Shown here: in pieces, positions 46,629 to 56,143 of the stretch
Layout of the letters: each line of letters begins with the position of its first letter
How positions within the stretch are numbered: the stretch's first letter is position 1
Source: GCA-002708315 sp963676635
Lineage (GTDB): Bacteria; Bacteroidota; Bacteroidia; Bacteroidales; F082
Assembly: GCA_963676635.1 (NCBI GenBank)
Contig: OY781105.1
Location: forward strand, 3,348,001 to 3,412,000
DNA: 64,000 nt
Direction of reading: 5' to 3'
Program-made: the position numbers and the translations under genes
Notes under the pieces: generated by a model
Told to the model about the DNA's origin: nothing
Databases searched by the model: none
The model's input: the letters and a program-made list of their open reading frames with translations, nothing else

Positions 46629-47691
46629 ATCTTTCTGATATAACAGCGCTGCCTATGCAGGTTTTCTCTTCATGGTCATATATAACTGCAAACTGCCCGG
46701 GTGCAATTCCTGATATAGGTGATTCACTTTTGATGATAAGTCCTTCTTTGGTTTCTTGTAACACGCCTGTATTAAATTCTGGTTGATGACGTATCTTGAA
46801 CTTTATGTTCGATAAACCCTGATAGTCGTGATTTTTATTCAGATAATGAATAGGTTCTAAATTTATTATATCGCTGTAGCGTGATGCCGGGTCATAACCT
46901 CTTGAGATATAGATGATATTCCTTGCGATGTCTTTTTTTACAACAAACCATGGGCCTCCGCTTAATCCAAGTCCTTTACGCTGACCAATAGTATGGAACC
47001 AGAATCCTTTGTGCTCACCCATTACTTTATCTGTCTCCAGTTCTCTGATTTCACCGGGCATATCACCTACCTGATTGCGGATGAATTCACTGTAGTTGAT
47101 TTTTCCCAGGAAACATATTCCCTGACTGTCAGGCCGGTGTGCGCTGGGTAATTTCATCTCTTCTGCAATTTCCCTTACGCGTGATTTTGGTAGATCGCCG
47201 ATGGGAAACATGGTTTTTTGTAACTGCTCATGTGTTATCTGCCCCAGAAAATATGTCTGATCTTTGAATTTGTCTTTGGCAGTTGAAAGAAACACTCCTT
47301 CTTCCGTTTCGTAATTAGTAGCATAATGACCAGTTGCTATCTTGTCGTATTCATGTCCGAATCTGTCATTGAACGCTCCGAATTTTATAAGAAGGTTGCA
47401 CATAATATCCGGATTGGGAGTAAGACCGCTTTTAACTGTCTTTACTGTGTAGTCAACAACAGTTGCCCAGTATTCATCCTGCAAATCGACGATCTCAAAC
47501 TTGCACCCGTATTTTTTGGCGATCCATGTTGTTATCTCAATATCTTCTTCTGAAGGACAGTCCATAAAACCTTTTTCATCTTCCATCCCTATCTTGATAT
47601 AATATATATCCGGATTATATCCTGCTTCCTTTAACAATGGAACAGCTACTGAGCTGTCTACTCCTCCTGATACCAATGCAGCAATCTTCAT
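46627..47691 (-). CDS. mnmA: tRNA-uridine 2-sulfurtransferase
   Basis: Adds sulfur to U34 of tRNAs for Lys, Glu and Gln, 354 residues from the ATG at 47691. The upstream extension of the frame is not family-like, and MKIAALVSGGVDSSVAVPLL is the PP-loop (SGGVDSS) ATP-binding start. The two catalytic cysteines are in TPNPDIMCNLLIKFGAF and DSQGICFLGKI. It also has GHYATNYE and the HTIGQRKGLGL motif. A -7 element (TATTTTTG on the minus strand, 47706-47713) lies 15 bases upstream, giving an almost leaderless mRNA. Confidence 0.96.
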   Translation of the reverse strand: MKIAALVSGGVDSSVAVPLLKEAGYNPDIYYIKIGMEDEKGFMDCPSEEDIEITTWIAKKYGCKFEIVDLQDEYWATVVDYTVKTVKSGLTPNPDIMCNLLIKFGAFNDRFGHEYDKIATGHYATNYETEEGVFLSTAKDKFKDQTYFLGQITHEQLQKTMFPIGDLPKSRVREIAEEMKLPSAHRPDSQGICFLGKINYSEFIRNQVGDMPGEIRELETDKVMGEHKGFWFHTIGQRKGLGLSGGPWFVVKKDIARNIIYISRGYDPASRYSDIINLEPIHYLNKNHDYQGLSNIKFKIRHQPEFNTGVLQETKEGLIIKSESPISGIAPGQFAVIYDHEEKTCIGSAVISER

Positions 47692-47705
47692 CTCTGAAAT
47701 TTTTG

Positions 47706-47713
47706 CAAAAATA
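47706..47713 (-). promoter_or_regulatory. -7 element of mnmA
   Basis: Reads TATTTTTG on the minus strand, matching TAnnTTTG, 15 bases before the mnmA start chosen. No TTG at the -33 position. It supports the shorter start. Confidence 0.5.
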
Positions 47714-47914
47714 GTAAAACTTAAGATTAGCGCTTTGATGATCTTATACAACGAACGATATGTTGTTATTGCCATAATGATTATCTTTATTATCTAAATT
47801 GATGAATCGTATGTCTATATGTGTCAATGCATTAGAGCAGAGGGCTGCTTAATTATAAGATTTATTTGTTTCTGAGTGTAATTAAATTATGCGATAATCG
47901 TCATAATAGTTGTA

Positions 47915-48430
47915 ATGACAAAGGAAGAATTTACATCGGTACTGTTGCCTCATAAGAATAGCATGTTCAGAATGGCAAATTGCTTGCTTCAAAATACTGA
48001 AGAGGCTGAGGATACAGTCCAGGAAGCTTTTATTAAAGTCTGGAACAGAAAGATGAAAATCAGGGATATAAAGAATCCGGTTGCTTTTTTGATGTCTGTT
48101 ACCAGAAATCTTTGCATTGATAAACTGCGGGGCAACAAGATAACAGGGTTAACACTGGATGAAGATATAACAGGTAGCAATAAGGATCATCCGGCTGACA
48201 TGACTGAGCATAATCAGATGATTTCTATTGTGAAAAAGCTGATGACGCTTTTGCCAGAACAACAACGTACTGTTCTTCAGTTAAGGGATGTGGAAGGCTT
48301 ACCTTATGAAGAGATTGAGAAAATTACCGGATGGGAGACTAACTATGTTCGTGTGAATCTTTCCAGAGGAAGAAAAAAAATTAGAGAAACATTGATTAAA
48401 ATACAGGAATATGAAACAGCAAGAGCTTAA
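47915..48430 (+). CDS. ECF-type RNA polymerase sigma factor
   Basis: Alternative sigma factor of 171 residues. Region 2 is visible as EEAEDTVQEAFIKVWNRKMK and NPVAFLMSVTRNLCIDKLRG. Region 4 is LPEQQRTVLQLRDVEGLPYE followed by EIEKITGWETNYVRVNLSRG, the helix-turn-helix. No region 3 is present, typical of the ECF class. It is the first gene of a four-gene run. The next gene starts inside its last 20 bases and encodes a membrane protein that could be its anti-sigma factor. The signal it responds to is not evident. Confidence 0.95.
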   Translation: MTKEEFTSVLLPHKNSMFRMANCLLQNTEEAEDTVQEAFIKVWNRKMKIRDIKNPVAFLMSVTRNLCIDKLRGNKITGLTLDEDITGSNKDHPADMTEHNQMISIVKKLMTLLPEQQRTVLQLRDVEGLPYEEIEKITGWETNYVRVNLSRGRKKIRETLIKIQEYETARA

Positions 48431-48965
48431 TAAACTAATTGAAGGTTACTACAATGCCAGTCTGACTACTGAACAGGAATTGCTCTTAAAACAGTTCGTG
48501 CTGGATAATAATGACCCTGAATATGATCACATAAGAATGTATTTCTCAGTTATGGAGGATATGGCTGATAAGGATGTCCACCTTGATGATAACTTTGATA
48601 AAGGACTGCTGGAGAAAATAAAAAAGCCTGTAAAGAGTAACAGAATCATTTTTTATCTGTCCGGTGCCGCTGCTGCTATTGTACTGCTGTTTTCATTGTG
48701 GATAGGTATGGATAGGAATACTTCTATTCAGGAATATGGAACAATAGAGGACCCTGCAAAAGCTTATGCTGAAACGAAAAGCATGCTTCTTGAAGTCTCT
48801 GAGAATCTTAATAAAGGTATTACTCCGGTTAGCAAATCATTAATTAAAGGTGGTGGCGAACTGGATAAATCAAATGAAAAAATGAAATCACTAAACAAAC
48901 TGGGAGAAACTGGCAAACTACTGAATAATATTGTGAAAGTAGATGTTTATCTTGGAAATTTATAA
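48411..48965 (+). CDS. Membrane protein, possible anti-sigma factor
   Basis: 184 residues with a cytoplasmic helical N-terminus (LTTEQELLLKQFVLDNNDPE resembles the short motif at the front of Bacteroidota anti-sigma factors), one membrane helix at ~80-100 (FYLSGAAAAIVLLFSLWIG) and a helical periplasmic tail. It overlaps the sigma gene by 20 bases, which suggests translational coupling. The position and the single-helix layout are what suggest an anti-sigma role; the usual zinc anti-sigma motif (HxxxCxxC) is absent. Confidence 0.65.
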   Translation: MKQQELNKLIEGYYNASLTTEQELLLKQFVLDNNDPEYDHIRMYFSVMEDMADKDVHLDDNFDKGLLEKIKKPVKSNRIIFYLSGAAAAIVLLFSLWIGMDRNTSIQEYGTIEDPAKAYAETKSMLLEVSENLNKGITPVSKSLIKGGGELDKSNEKMKSLNKLGETGKLLNNIVKVDVYLGNL

Positions 48966-48985
48966 AACTTTAAAATATAGGAATC

Positions 48986-49525
48986 ATGAAAAAACAGATT
49001 TTAATTGCAATTCTATTTGCATCGATGATCGTCCCGGCAACTGTGTTTGGCCAAAGTGGTTTTAGCAAGTTATATGATAAGTATGCCGGACAGGATGGCT
49101 TTACGAGTATTAATATCTCACCTGAGATGTTCTCATTTTTCAGTGCTATTGATGTTAGCGACAGCTCTGAGGAAGTAAAGAGTTCTCAGGATGTTATAAA
49201 ACAGCTTAGCGGACTTAAAATGCTCGTGTATGAGGTTAAGGATGGGGATAAAATGATTGACCTTGCTTCTGAGATTAAAAATTATATCGACGTTGACAAA
49301 TATGTTGATCTTATGTCGGTGAAAGATGATGAGAGTGATATTAAATTCCTCGCACAGAAAAACAGTAAGAATAATCTGTCGGAATTGTTAATGATTATTT
49401 CAGGTGGCGACGAAGTTGTTATTATGAGCATGACTGGCGATATTGATCTTAATACAGTATCTAAACTGGCAAGCGAGTTGAATATCGACCAAATGAGTAA
49501 TCTCGAAAAACTGGAAAATAAATAA
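48986..49525 (+). CDS. DUF4252-like secreted protein 1
   Basis: 179 residues with the signal peptide KKQILIAILFASMIVPATVF. The mature part starts SGFSKLYDKYAGQDGFTSIN and contains ISPEMFSF, the pattern of the Bacteroidota DUF4252 family, whose function is unknown to me. It is rich in Asp, Lys, Ser and Leu, with no cysteine. It follows the putative anti-sigma gene by 20 bases and may belong to the sigma factor's own target operon. Confidence 0.8.
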   Translation: MKKQILIAILFASMIVPATVFGQSGFSKLYDKYAGQDGFTSINISPEMFSFFSAIDVSDSSEEVKSSQDVIKQLSGLKMLVYEVKDGDKMIDLASEIKNYIDVDKYVDLMSVKDDESDIKFLAQKNSKNNLSELLMIISGGDEVVIMSMTGDIDLNTVSKLASELNIDQMSNLEKLENK

Positions 49526-49585
49526 TAATAAATAGGGTATGGCATTGTGGCGAAGGCTACAGCCAATACCCATAATATTTTAATT

Positions 49586-50008
49586 ATGAAAAGAATAATT
49601 ATGCTTTCGCTGATAATTGTAGCGCCTGTTATTATGTTGTCTCAGAATAGTAAAATGGAGAAACTGTTTAACAAATATAAAGATGCTGACGGTTTTGAAC
49701 TTACTGTTACTGATTCTGATATTAATATGGGTACTGATGAGTCGCTTAATTTTACAAAAATGCTGAATAGCATAAGTAATATCTATATTATGAATGTAGA
49801 TACAAGTAAGGATAAGAGTGGTAAGTCTGAAAAGTTTTTCTCTAAAATGAAGGCTTTGGCTGATAAAGATGGATTTAAGTCTATGATTGAAGTTAGTGAT
49901 GAAGGAGACTTTTCACTATTGTTAAAAAGCGATGAATCAGGTGCAGCCATAGAAATGCTATTGATAAGCTACGGTGACGATAGTCCAATGTGTATGTGGG
50001 TGTTTTAA
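49586..50008 (+). CDS. DUF4252-like secreted protein 2
   Basis: 140 residues from the ATG at 49586. The open frame reaches a GTG at 49547, but MKRIIMLSLIIVAPVIMLSQ is a signal peptide starting at this ATG. The mature part begins NSKMEKLFNKYKDADGFELT, clearly related to the preceding protein (KLYDKYAGQDGFTSI), so the pair looks like a tandem duplication. It is shorter at the C-terminus. It ends six bases before the stop of the convergent 894-aa gene. Confidence 0.75.
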   Translation: MKRIIMLSLIIVAPVIMLSQNSKMEKLFNKYKDADGFELTVTDSDINMGTDESLNFTKMLNSISNIYIMNVDTSKDKSGKSEKFFSKMKALADKDGFKSMIEVSDEGDFSLLLKSDESGAAIEMLLISYGDDSPMCMWVF

Positions 50009-50014
50009 TCGATG

Positions 50015-52699
50015 TTATCGCAACAGGTAATCATATAGTACATTGCCTGATGCGCTTACAAGATTAAGATTTCTGTTGCCTTCAAGGCGTCCTACTGTGA
50101 ATGGTGTTTCTCCTACCAGTCCTTTACTTACAATAATATTCCCATTCTTGTCAAAAAGGTAAATGGTTTTCTCTTTATCAGCAACAACCCCAAGCACCTG
50201 TTCGTTTCTTCCAAAGGAGAAGAATTTAGGTGGTAGGGTAATATCCGAACTAAAAGTATAACTTGTTATAAGTTTCTTAAATCTGTCAAATACTTGCAAC
50301 TTATTCCCATCTATGTATATAAAGTCTTTGGAATTGTCATCATCAAAGTCTTCATACAGGAAGAAATGATTAGGACTGAATTTGCCAAAGTCTGTTGTCC
50401 TTAACCTGCCTGATGCTGATATATAAACAAGATTGCCGTTCTTGTTTGTAGTTATAATAATTCCTTTGCTATTGGTTCTGTTTACATAATAGCCCGAGTT
50501 CTCTGCTTTATCAATGTTTTTGGAAACCTTTATTCTTCGTTTCCCTCTTCTGTCAACAATCTTGATGTTATTATCAATATCAGTAATAATGATATAGTCT
50601 TTTTTATTGGCAAGAAGTCGATCCACTGGCTTTATAACAATGTTTTGTGTTGAAGGTTTATTCCAGCCTTTTACTTCATTGGTTTTTATAGTGTAATTAT
50701 GTATCTTCTTATCCGATTGTGCAATTACAATTCTGTAGTCTTTATTTTCCAGATAATCGAATAGAGAGAGACCATTTGTTGCTTTTGAATGTAGCTTTTT
50801 AGGATATCCGGCTACATTTCTGCCATTCTTGTCTACAAGATATATATAATCGGGAGTGTTAAACAAGTATTGTATCTTTCTGTTCTTGTAATAGTCAACT
50901 TCCACTACATCACTAATTGGCACAGCATCCAGCTTCTTTTGCCATTGTATTACTCCATCAGAATTAATCAGATACATATTTGACATTTTATCAAATACAA
51001 TGATGTTCTCTTTTTTGGTGTTATGGTCTTTAACCAGATACGGACCATGTACTATATCGTAATCAAGTTGTGTTTTCCACAAAGCAAGGTTTTCTTCATG
51101 AATAGTACTGCTGTTTTTTATGTAGAGATTGGTAAAGAACATGTTTGTTGCAGTTTTGCTGAACTGCAGAGCAATACCTTGAAACGTGTTTACAGTGACA
51201 TCATTAATATCAAATTGCTTTAGCAGGAAGTTATCCATAATGTTATTTAGTCTTCCTAACACTTCTCCTGGCTTGGTGTAAACCAGAATGTTTGATTTGC
51301 TTGTTATATTGTCAGAAAAAGCTTTAAAGTTATCGTTGAGGTCTAATGTCTTGCCTGTATCAAAATTGTCTATCAGATTAATTAAGGATTGCTCTGAATT
51401 TGCCAGAATTAAATAGTCATTGATGAACGTGTAGTAGTTATTCCTGATTTCTGAAAAAGCTGACCCAAATATATTTTCGATAAAGTTGCTTTTTGCTATT
51501 TTTCTTATAACGTGCTTGTTGTGTGTAGTGTGTTTGTTGTATCCTGTATTTAATGCAATTCGCTCCATTATGTTTGAAGCAGCATTTGTATTATTAACTG
51601 ATACTATTAACCATGTGTTGTTTTCAACAGATTGAGGTTGATCAGCATTTGAGGCTATGGCTATCTCACCACCAATCACATTGGTTAACTTGTTAATGTC
51701 GTAGTTAACAGATTTTGTGATTGATGCTTTTTGTTCTTCTGAATGTAGTTTGTTAAAATAAGATTGAAAATCAGATAACCCCAGCCATATGAACATATTT
51801 GTATTATAAGGCATAACATTGAATACTGTTGTTTTAACAGGTTTTTGGTCGGCCATTGCGCCTAGGAATGTGTTATCATCAGAGATAGTATACCCGGAAA
51901 AGAAAATCTCTTCTTTCTTTTGCAGCACTTCCAGATCAGACCATGAGGCGAACCCGGAGATCCAGCCTGGTGCACCTGAAACATCAGGGTTAAGTACTTG
52001 CCTTATTGATCTGCCCAGATTATTGTAGTTTGTGTAGATAGTTACGTTAGCTTTTGTGCGGGCAGTGGATCTGATGGCACTTAGCTTTTGGTTAAACTTA
52101 AGCTGTTTGTCTGTATCGTCGTGCGTTGTGCTTGCCAGTCCTATCGTTTGTAACGATTCAGCGATAAGTAATATGCCGTCATTTTCACTGATATAGAAGG
52201 AACTTTCATCAGAAGCATTTACAACATGAATTACATTCCTCATTCCTGAAACATCAAGAATGCCGTAATCTCTGTTGAGAACTGATTTAAGCGCATCTTC
52301 TATTGTGCCCAGACTTAATCCGTGTTTGGGTTTAATTAACAGAAGCATTTCTGTGTTGCCTGAAGTATCGGGGATTAAGGCCATGAACAGAGAGCAGTTT
52401 TTAATTCTTTCGGATATGTCGTTATGTGTGGAAAACAATGAGTCGGTATACTTAAGCTTGTCAGTGAGAAGTTCAATTTCATTAACATCTTTAAGGCTTT
52501 GCCAGATATTGTTATCTGAGCTTAGTGATGATATAAATTCACCTGTGTTATCTATCTCTATAATAACTGATGATTCTTCAGGTATTATGCTCCATGGGTC
52601 TGCTGTGTCTGCTGATGACTTTATAAACCAATATATTAAACCTATTGTAAGTATGATTGAGACTGTTATTATTAGTCTTGTTATTCCCTTTTTCGACAT
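50015..52699 (-). CDS. Membrane-anchored protein with beta-propeller-like C-terminal half
   Basis: 894 residues from the ATG at 52699; an in-frame GTG lies at 52720. One membrane helix near the N-terminus (RLIITVSIILTIGLIYWFI) anchors it, so most of the protein is periplasmic. Residues ~30-520 begin DPWSIIPEESSVIIEIDNTG, a start like that of DUF3352-type proteins. Residues ~550-890 contain repeated blade-like units such as IIVFDKMSNMYLINSDGVIQ and DYIYLVDKNGRNVAGYPKKL, suggesting a PQQ- or VCBS-like propeller. No catalytic motif is seen. I do not know the function. The downstream HD gene points the same way. Confidence 0.72.
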   Translation of the reverse strand: MSKKGITRLIITVSIILTIGLIYWFIKSSADTADPWSIIPEESSVIIEIDNTGEFISSLSSDNNIWQSLKDVNEIELLTDKLKYTDSLFSTHNDISERIKNCSLFMALIPDTSGNTEMLLLIKPKHGLSLGTIEDALKSVLNRDYGILDVSGMRNVIHVVNASDESSFYISENDGILLIAESLQTIGLASTTHDDTDKQLKFNQKLSAIRSTARTKANVTIYTNYNNLGRSIRQVLNPDVSGAPGWISGFASWSDLEVLQKKEEIFFSGYTISDDNTFLGAMADQKPVKTTVFNVMPYNTNMFIWLGLSDFQSYFNKLHSEEQKASITKSVNYDINKLTNVIGGEIAIASNADQPQSVENNTWLIVSVNNTNAASNIMERIALNTGYNKHTTHNKHVIRKIAKSNFIENIFGSAFSEIRNNYYTFINDYLILANSEQSLINLIDNFDTGKTLDLNDNFKAFSDNITSKSNILVYTKPGEVLGRLNNIMDNFLLKQFDINDVTVNTFQGIALQFSKTATNMFFTNLYIKNSSTIHEENLALWKTQLDYDIVHGPYLVKDHNTKKENIIVFDKMSNMYLINSDGVIQWQKKLDAVPISDVVEVDYYKNRKIQYLFNTPDYIYLVDKNGRNVAGYPKKLHSKATNGLSLFDYLENKDYRIVIAQSDKKIHNYTIKTNEVKGWNKPSTQNIVIKPVDRLLANKKDYIIITDIDNNIKIVDRRGKRRIKVSKNIDKAENSGYYVNRTNSKGIIITTNKNGNLVYISASGRLRTTDFGKFSPNHFFLYEDFDDDNSKDFIYIDGNKLQVFDRFKKLITSYTFSSDITLPPKFFSFGRNEQVLGVVADKEKTIYLFDKNGNIIVSKGLVGETPFTVGRLEGNRNLNLVSASGNVLYDYLLR

Positions 52700-52789
52700 G
52701 ATTACAATATTTGTTTCCACAAAGTTAACGCAAAACTACAGGTTAATTGTTGTTTGAAAAATTGTTATTTAACAGCTTATTGTTGATTA

Positions 52790-54031
52790 TTAAACCAATT
52801 CTTTGGGATAACAAATAAAGTATCTGGTTACTGGTTTGTTAAGAAAGGCAATGTTAAGATGATCTGATACCTCTGTAAGATCTGTAAGCTTACCATCACC
52901 CAGATGGATTGTTATACTGTCATCGCCCGGGATATATGTTGAGTTCTCTGCCTTTCCAGTAAAAACAAAATAATTTACATCATCTTTTGAAATATTATAT
53001 TGTTTCACTGCAAGAGCCGAAAGGCTTACCAGATAGTCGTCATCAATTGGATCATTCTGAAGTTCAATCTTTGACAACCTTCTGTTTGTAATGCTATTCG
53101 ACAGAGTACTTAGAATCTTGTCTGGATGATTAACCCATACCTTTAGGGAAGTGAAGATATCAAAGTCATCAAGCCTTGAGAAGTTTTCAATAACCTCTTC
53201 ATTATTGCAAAAATCGTCATAGCTTATCTCATTCTTAAGGAAGTACTCAAGCGCTGGTGTGGCGAAAAGCTTTTCTCCGTTAAGACTTAGATATTTGGCC
53301 CTTTTAAGAATATTAACAATAGTGTATTCGGCTACCAGTACAGTTTTGTGTAAATAAACCTGCCAATACATAAGTCGGCGTGCTGTTATAAATTTCTCAA
53401 CCGAATAAATGCCCTTATAGTCAATCACAAGCTTGTTATCAACAACATTAAGCATGCTTAGCAATCTTTCGTAATTTACAGTTCCCTCATGAACACCTGT
53501 AAAGTAGCTATCGCGTTTCAGGTAGTCAAGTCTGTCCATATCAAACTGCCCTGATACAAGTTTGTGTAAATATTCTTTTTTGTGTTTGTTGTTGAATATG
53601 GAGAGTGCTGTGTCAAGGTTATTTCCAAATCTTTTGTTAAGACGATTAATGAAAACTGATGATATCTTTTCATGATTAACGCCTTCAACGATTGATTGCT
53701 CAAGTGCATGTGAGTATGGTCCATGGCCTATGTCGTGCAACAATATAGCAATGTTTGCACCAAGGGCCTCCTTTTCGGAGATATCATGTCCTTTAAGGCG
53801 TAGCTCGTTTATGGCTCTGGTCATAAGATGCATCGCCCCCAGTGAATGCTGAAACCGCGTGTGAAGGGCTCCGGGATATACAAGATGTGTTAGCCCGAGC
53901 TGCTTTATTCTTCTTAGTCGTTGAAATTCCTTGCTTTCGATCAGATCAAATATCAACTCATCAGGAATGGTTACAAACCCATATACGGGATCGTTGAAGA
54001 TTTTTCGTTTGTTGACTTTTTTACCCCTCAT
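52790..54031 (-). CDS. HD-domain phosphohydrolase (dGTPase/SAMHD1-like)
   Basis: 413 residues from the ATG at 54031; the frame is open to 54070. The family start is around NKRKIFNDPVYGFVTIPDEL, so the nearer ATG is preferred. The HD-type metal site is visible in YPGALHTRFQHSLGAMHLM (first His) and ILLHDIGHGPYSHALE (the HD pair), with a DRLDYLKRDSYFTGVHEGTV segment near residue 180 as in YwfO/SAMHD1-like enzymes. By family it would hydrolyse deoxynucleoside triphosphates, but this is inferred. It is divergent from porX. Confidence 0.9.
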   Translation of the reverse strand: MRGKKVNKRKIFNDPVYGFVTIPDELIFDLIESKEFQRLRRIKQLGLTHLVYPGALHTRFQHSLGAMHLMTRAINELRLKGHDISEKEALGANIAILLHDIGHGPYSHALEQSIVEGVNHEKISSVFINRLNKRFGNNLDTALSIFNNKHKKEYLHKLVSGQFDMDRLDYLKRDSYFTGVHEGTVNYERLLSMLNVVDNKLVIDYKGIYSVEKFITARRLMYWQVYLHKTVLVAEYTIVNILKRAKYLSLNGEKLFATPALEYFLKNEISYDDFCNNEEVIENFSRLDDFDIFTSLKVWVNHPDKILSTLSNSITNRRLSKIELQNDPIDDDYLVSLSALAVKQYNISKDDVNYFVFTGKAENSTYIPGDDSITIHLGDGKLTDLTEVSDHLNIAFLNKPVTRYFICYPKELV

Positions 54032-54040
54032 AAAAAGTGT

Positions 54041-54048
54041 TAATTTTG
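54041..54048 (+). promoter_or_regulatory. Possible -7 element of porX
   Basis: TAATTTTG, a match to TAnnTTTG, about 110 bases before porX. It falls just upstream of the HD gene start chosen. No TTG is present 19 bases upstream, so support is weak. A minus-strand motif (CAAAGTTA at 54135-54142) could serve the HD gene. Confidence 0.35.
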
Positions 54049-54159
54049 TAAGAGAATATTTTTCCGGCACAATAATGGCTGTTTTATTACATTATAACAT
54101 AAAGCCTGTTGTGCAGGCATTTTTCTCAAAACAACAAAGTTAACTAATTAACACGGAAT

Positions 54160-55713
54160 ATGGGTAAAATAAAAATATTATGGGCTGATGATGAAATACA
54201 AATGCTGAAGCCTCACATTATGTTTCTTGAAGAAAAAGGGTATGAAGTAGATGCTGTTGTAAGTGGTGATGAGGCTGTGGATCTGGTGAAAAGCAATTAC
54301 TATGATATTATCTTTCTTGATGAGCAAATGCCGGGAATGAGCGGTATTGAAGCTCTTGAGCAAATTAAGAAACATAATCCGGGAATTCCCGTTGTTATGA
54401 TTACCAAGAGTGAAGAAGAATCTATAATGGAAGATGCTATAGGGTCAAATATTGCTGATTATCTTATCAAGCCTGTTAAACCTAATCAGATACTTCTTTC
54501 GTTAAAACGTAATCTTGAAAACAGAAAGCTGGCTGGCGAAAAGGCTACTATGACATATCAGCAGCAATTCAGGGAGCTGGGAATGAAGATTTCTGATAAC
54601 CTGGAGCCCGAAGACTGGATGGATGTGTATCGTGACCTTGTGCGTTATGAAATGGACCTTGAAAAGTCTGATGATAAAGGAATCCTGGATGTGTTGAATA
54701 TGCAGAAACAGGAGGCTAATAATGAGTTCGCCCGCTTTTATACAAGAAATTATAAAGACTGGCTTGATGGTAATGCTGATAATAAACCTTGCCAGTCGCA
54801 CACTCTTATAAAAGATTATGCTTTTCCTTTGCTTGATAAAGGTAAGCAGGTTTTCTTTCTGGTTATTGATAATCTGCGTTATGATCAATGGAAGATGATC
54901 AGGCCTCTCATTGAGAATTATATGCGTGTTGATGACGATAGTATGTATTATAGTATCCTTCCTACTACTACGCAGTATGCTCGTAATGCTTTGTTTTCAG
55001 GACTAATGCCTAACGAAATACGTAAGCATTACAGAAAATATTGGATTGATGAACACGAAGAAGGGACAAAAAATCAGTTCGAACTCGAACTTTTGCAGGA
55101 GTTATTCCGCAGGTATGGCCGTAGTAACTCTATCTCATATAATAAAATACTTAACCTTAACGCAGGTAGAAAGCTCTATGAAAATATCAGTAACCTGATG
55201 TCAACAGAATTTAATGTTATTGTTTATAATTTCGTTGATATGCTGTCGCATGCACGTACTGAAATGGAGATAATTCGTGAACTGGCGGATGATGAACCAG
55301 CTTACAGATCGCTTATGCTGTCATGGTTTGAGCATTCTTCTTTGTTTGATATACTTAAATATTTATCATCAAAAGATGTAACAGTAATTATTACTACTGA
55401 TCATGGATCTGTTAAAGTTGATAATGCGGTTAAGATAGTAGGTGATAAAAATGTAAATACAAATCTGAGATATAAATACGGGAAAAGTCTCAACTATAAT
55501 CCCAAAGAAGTTTTCCAGATGTCAGATCCTGAAGATTATTATCTGCCTAAAATTAATGTGAGTACAAAGTGGGTGTTCAGTAAAGGATCAGATTTCTTTG
55601 CATACCCCAATAATTATAATCATTACGTAAACTACTACAGGAATACTTTTCAACATGGGGGCATCTCACTTGAGGAAGTGCTTATTCCTGTTATAACATT
55701 ATCATCAAAGTGA
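54160..55713 (+). CDS. porX: PorX-type response regulator with PglZ domain
   Basis: Two-component regulator linked to the type IX secretion system, 517 residues. The receiver domain (1-~125) has the acidic pair DD at 10-11, the phospho-acceptor aspartate 54 in IIFLDEQMPGMSG and the lysine in YLIKPVKPNQ. The rest is a PglZ/alkaline-phosphatase-like domain with visible metal ligands: FLVIDNLRYDQW, TTTQYARNALFSG, NFVDMLSHARTE and IITTDHGSVKV. In Porphyromonas, PorX works with the PorY kinase and controls T9SS genes. No porY is in the window, but five T9SS-type cargo genes are. The next gene starts within its stop codon. Confidence 0.96.
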   Translation: MGKIKILWADDEIQMLKPHIMFLEEKGYEVDAVVSGDEAVDLVKSNYYDIIFLDEQMPGMSGIEALEQIKKHNPGIPVVMITKSEEESIMEDAIGSNIADYLIKPVKPNQILLSLKRNLENRKLAGEKATMTYQQQFRELGMKISDNLEPEDWMDVYRDLVRYEMDLEKSDDKGILDVLNMQKQEANNEFARFYTRNYKDWLDGNADNKPCQSHTLIKDYAFPLLDKGKQVFFLVIDNLRYDQWKMIRPLIENYMRVDDDSMYYSILPTTTQYARNALFSGLMPNEIRKHYRKYWIDEHEEGTKNQFELELLQELFRRYGRSNSISYNKILNLNAGRKLYENISNLMSTEFNVIVYNFVDMLSHARTEMEIIRELADDEPAYRSLMLSWFEHSSLFDILKYLSSKDVTVIITTDHGSVKVDNAVKIVGDKNVNTNLRYKYGKSLNYNPKEVFQMSDPEDYYLPKINVSTKWVFSKGSDFFAYPNNYNHYVNYYRNTFQHGGISLEEVLIPVITLSSK

Positions 55714-56141
55714 TGAAGACAATCAACGTGTCAGGGTTGCATGAGCTGAAAGATGCTGCTTCTCTTATTTTGCAGGAGTTTCCTGAGGTATATGTATATG
55801 CGGTAAAAGGAAAAATGGGGGCCGGTAAAACAACGTTTATCAAATCTGCTTGCGATGTGTTGGGAGTAATGGAGATGGTGAGTAGTCCTACATTTGCACT
55901 TGTGAACGAATATTCAGCATCTGATGGCTCCCCTGTATTTCATTTTGATTTCTATAGGATAAAGAAGCTCGATGAGGTTTATGATATTGGTTATGAAGAG
56001 TATCTTTTCAGCGATAACTATTGCTTTATTGAATGGCCTGAGATGATAATGGAACTTTTACCGCAAAAATACGTAAGCATATATATTGAGGAGTCTGATG
56101 ATGAATCAAGAATAATACAGTATGGGCTTGTTAATGAATAA
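55713..56141 (+). CDS. tsaE: tRNA threonylcarbamoyladenosine biosynthesis ATPase TsaE
   Basis: ATPase of the complex that makes t6A at position 37 of ANN-decoding tRNAs, 142 residues. The Walker A loop is GKMGAGKTTFIKSACD. It also has SSPTFALVNEY and DFYRIKKLDEVYDIGYEEYL, with the C-terminal EWPEMIMELLP. The ATG at 55713 shares a base with the porX stop (TGATG), indicating coupling; a GTG three bases before is an alternative start. The porX-tsaE pair and the following alanine dehydrogenase form one tight run. Confidence 0.93.
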   Translation: MKTINVSGLHELKDAASLILQEFPEVYVYAVKGKMGAGKTTFIKSACDVLGVMEMVSSPTFALVNEYSASDGSPVFHFDFYRIKKLDEVYDIGYEEYLFSDNYCFIEWPEMIMELLPQKYVSIYIEESDDESRIIQYGLVNE

Positions 56142-56143
56142 AT

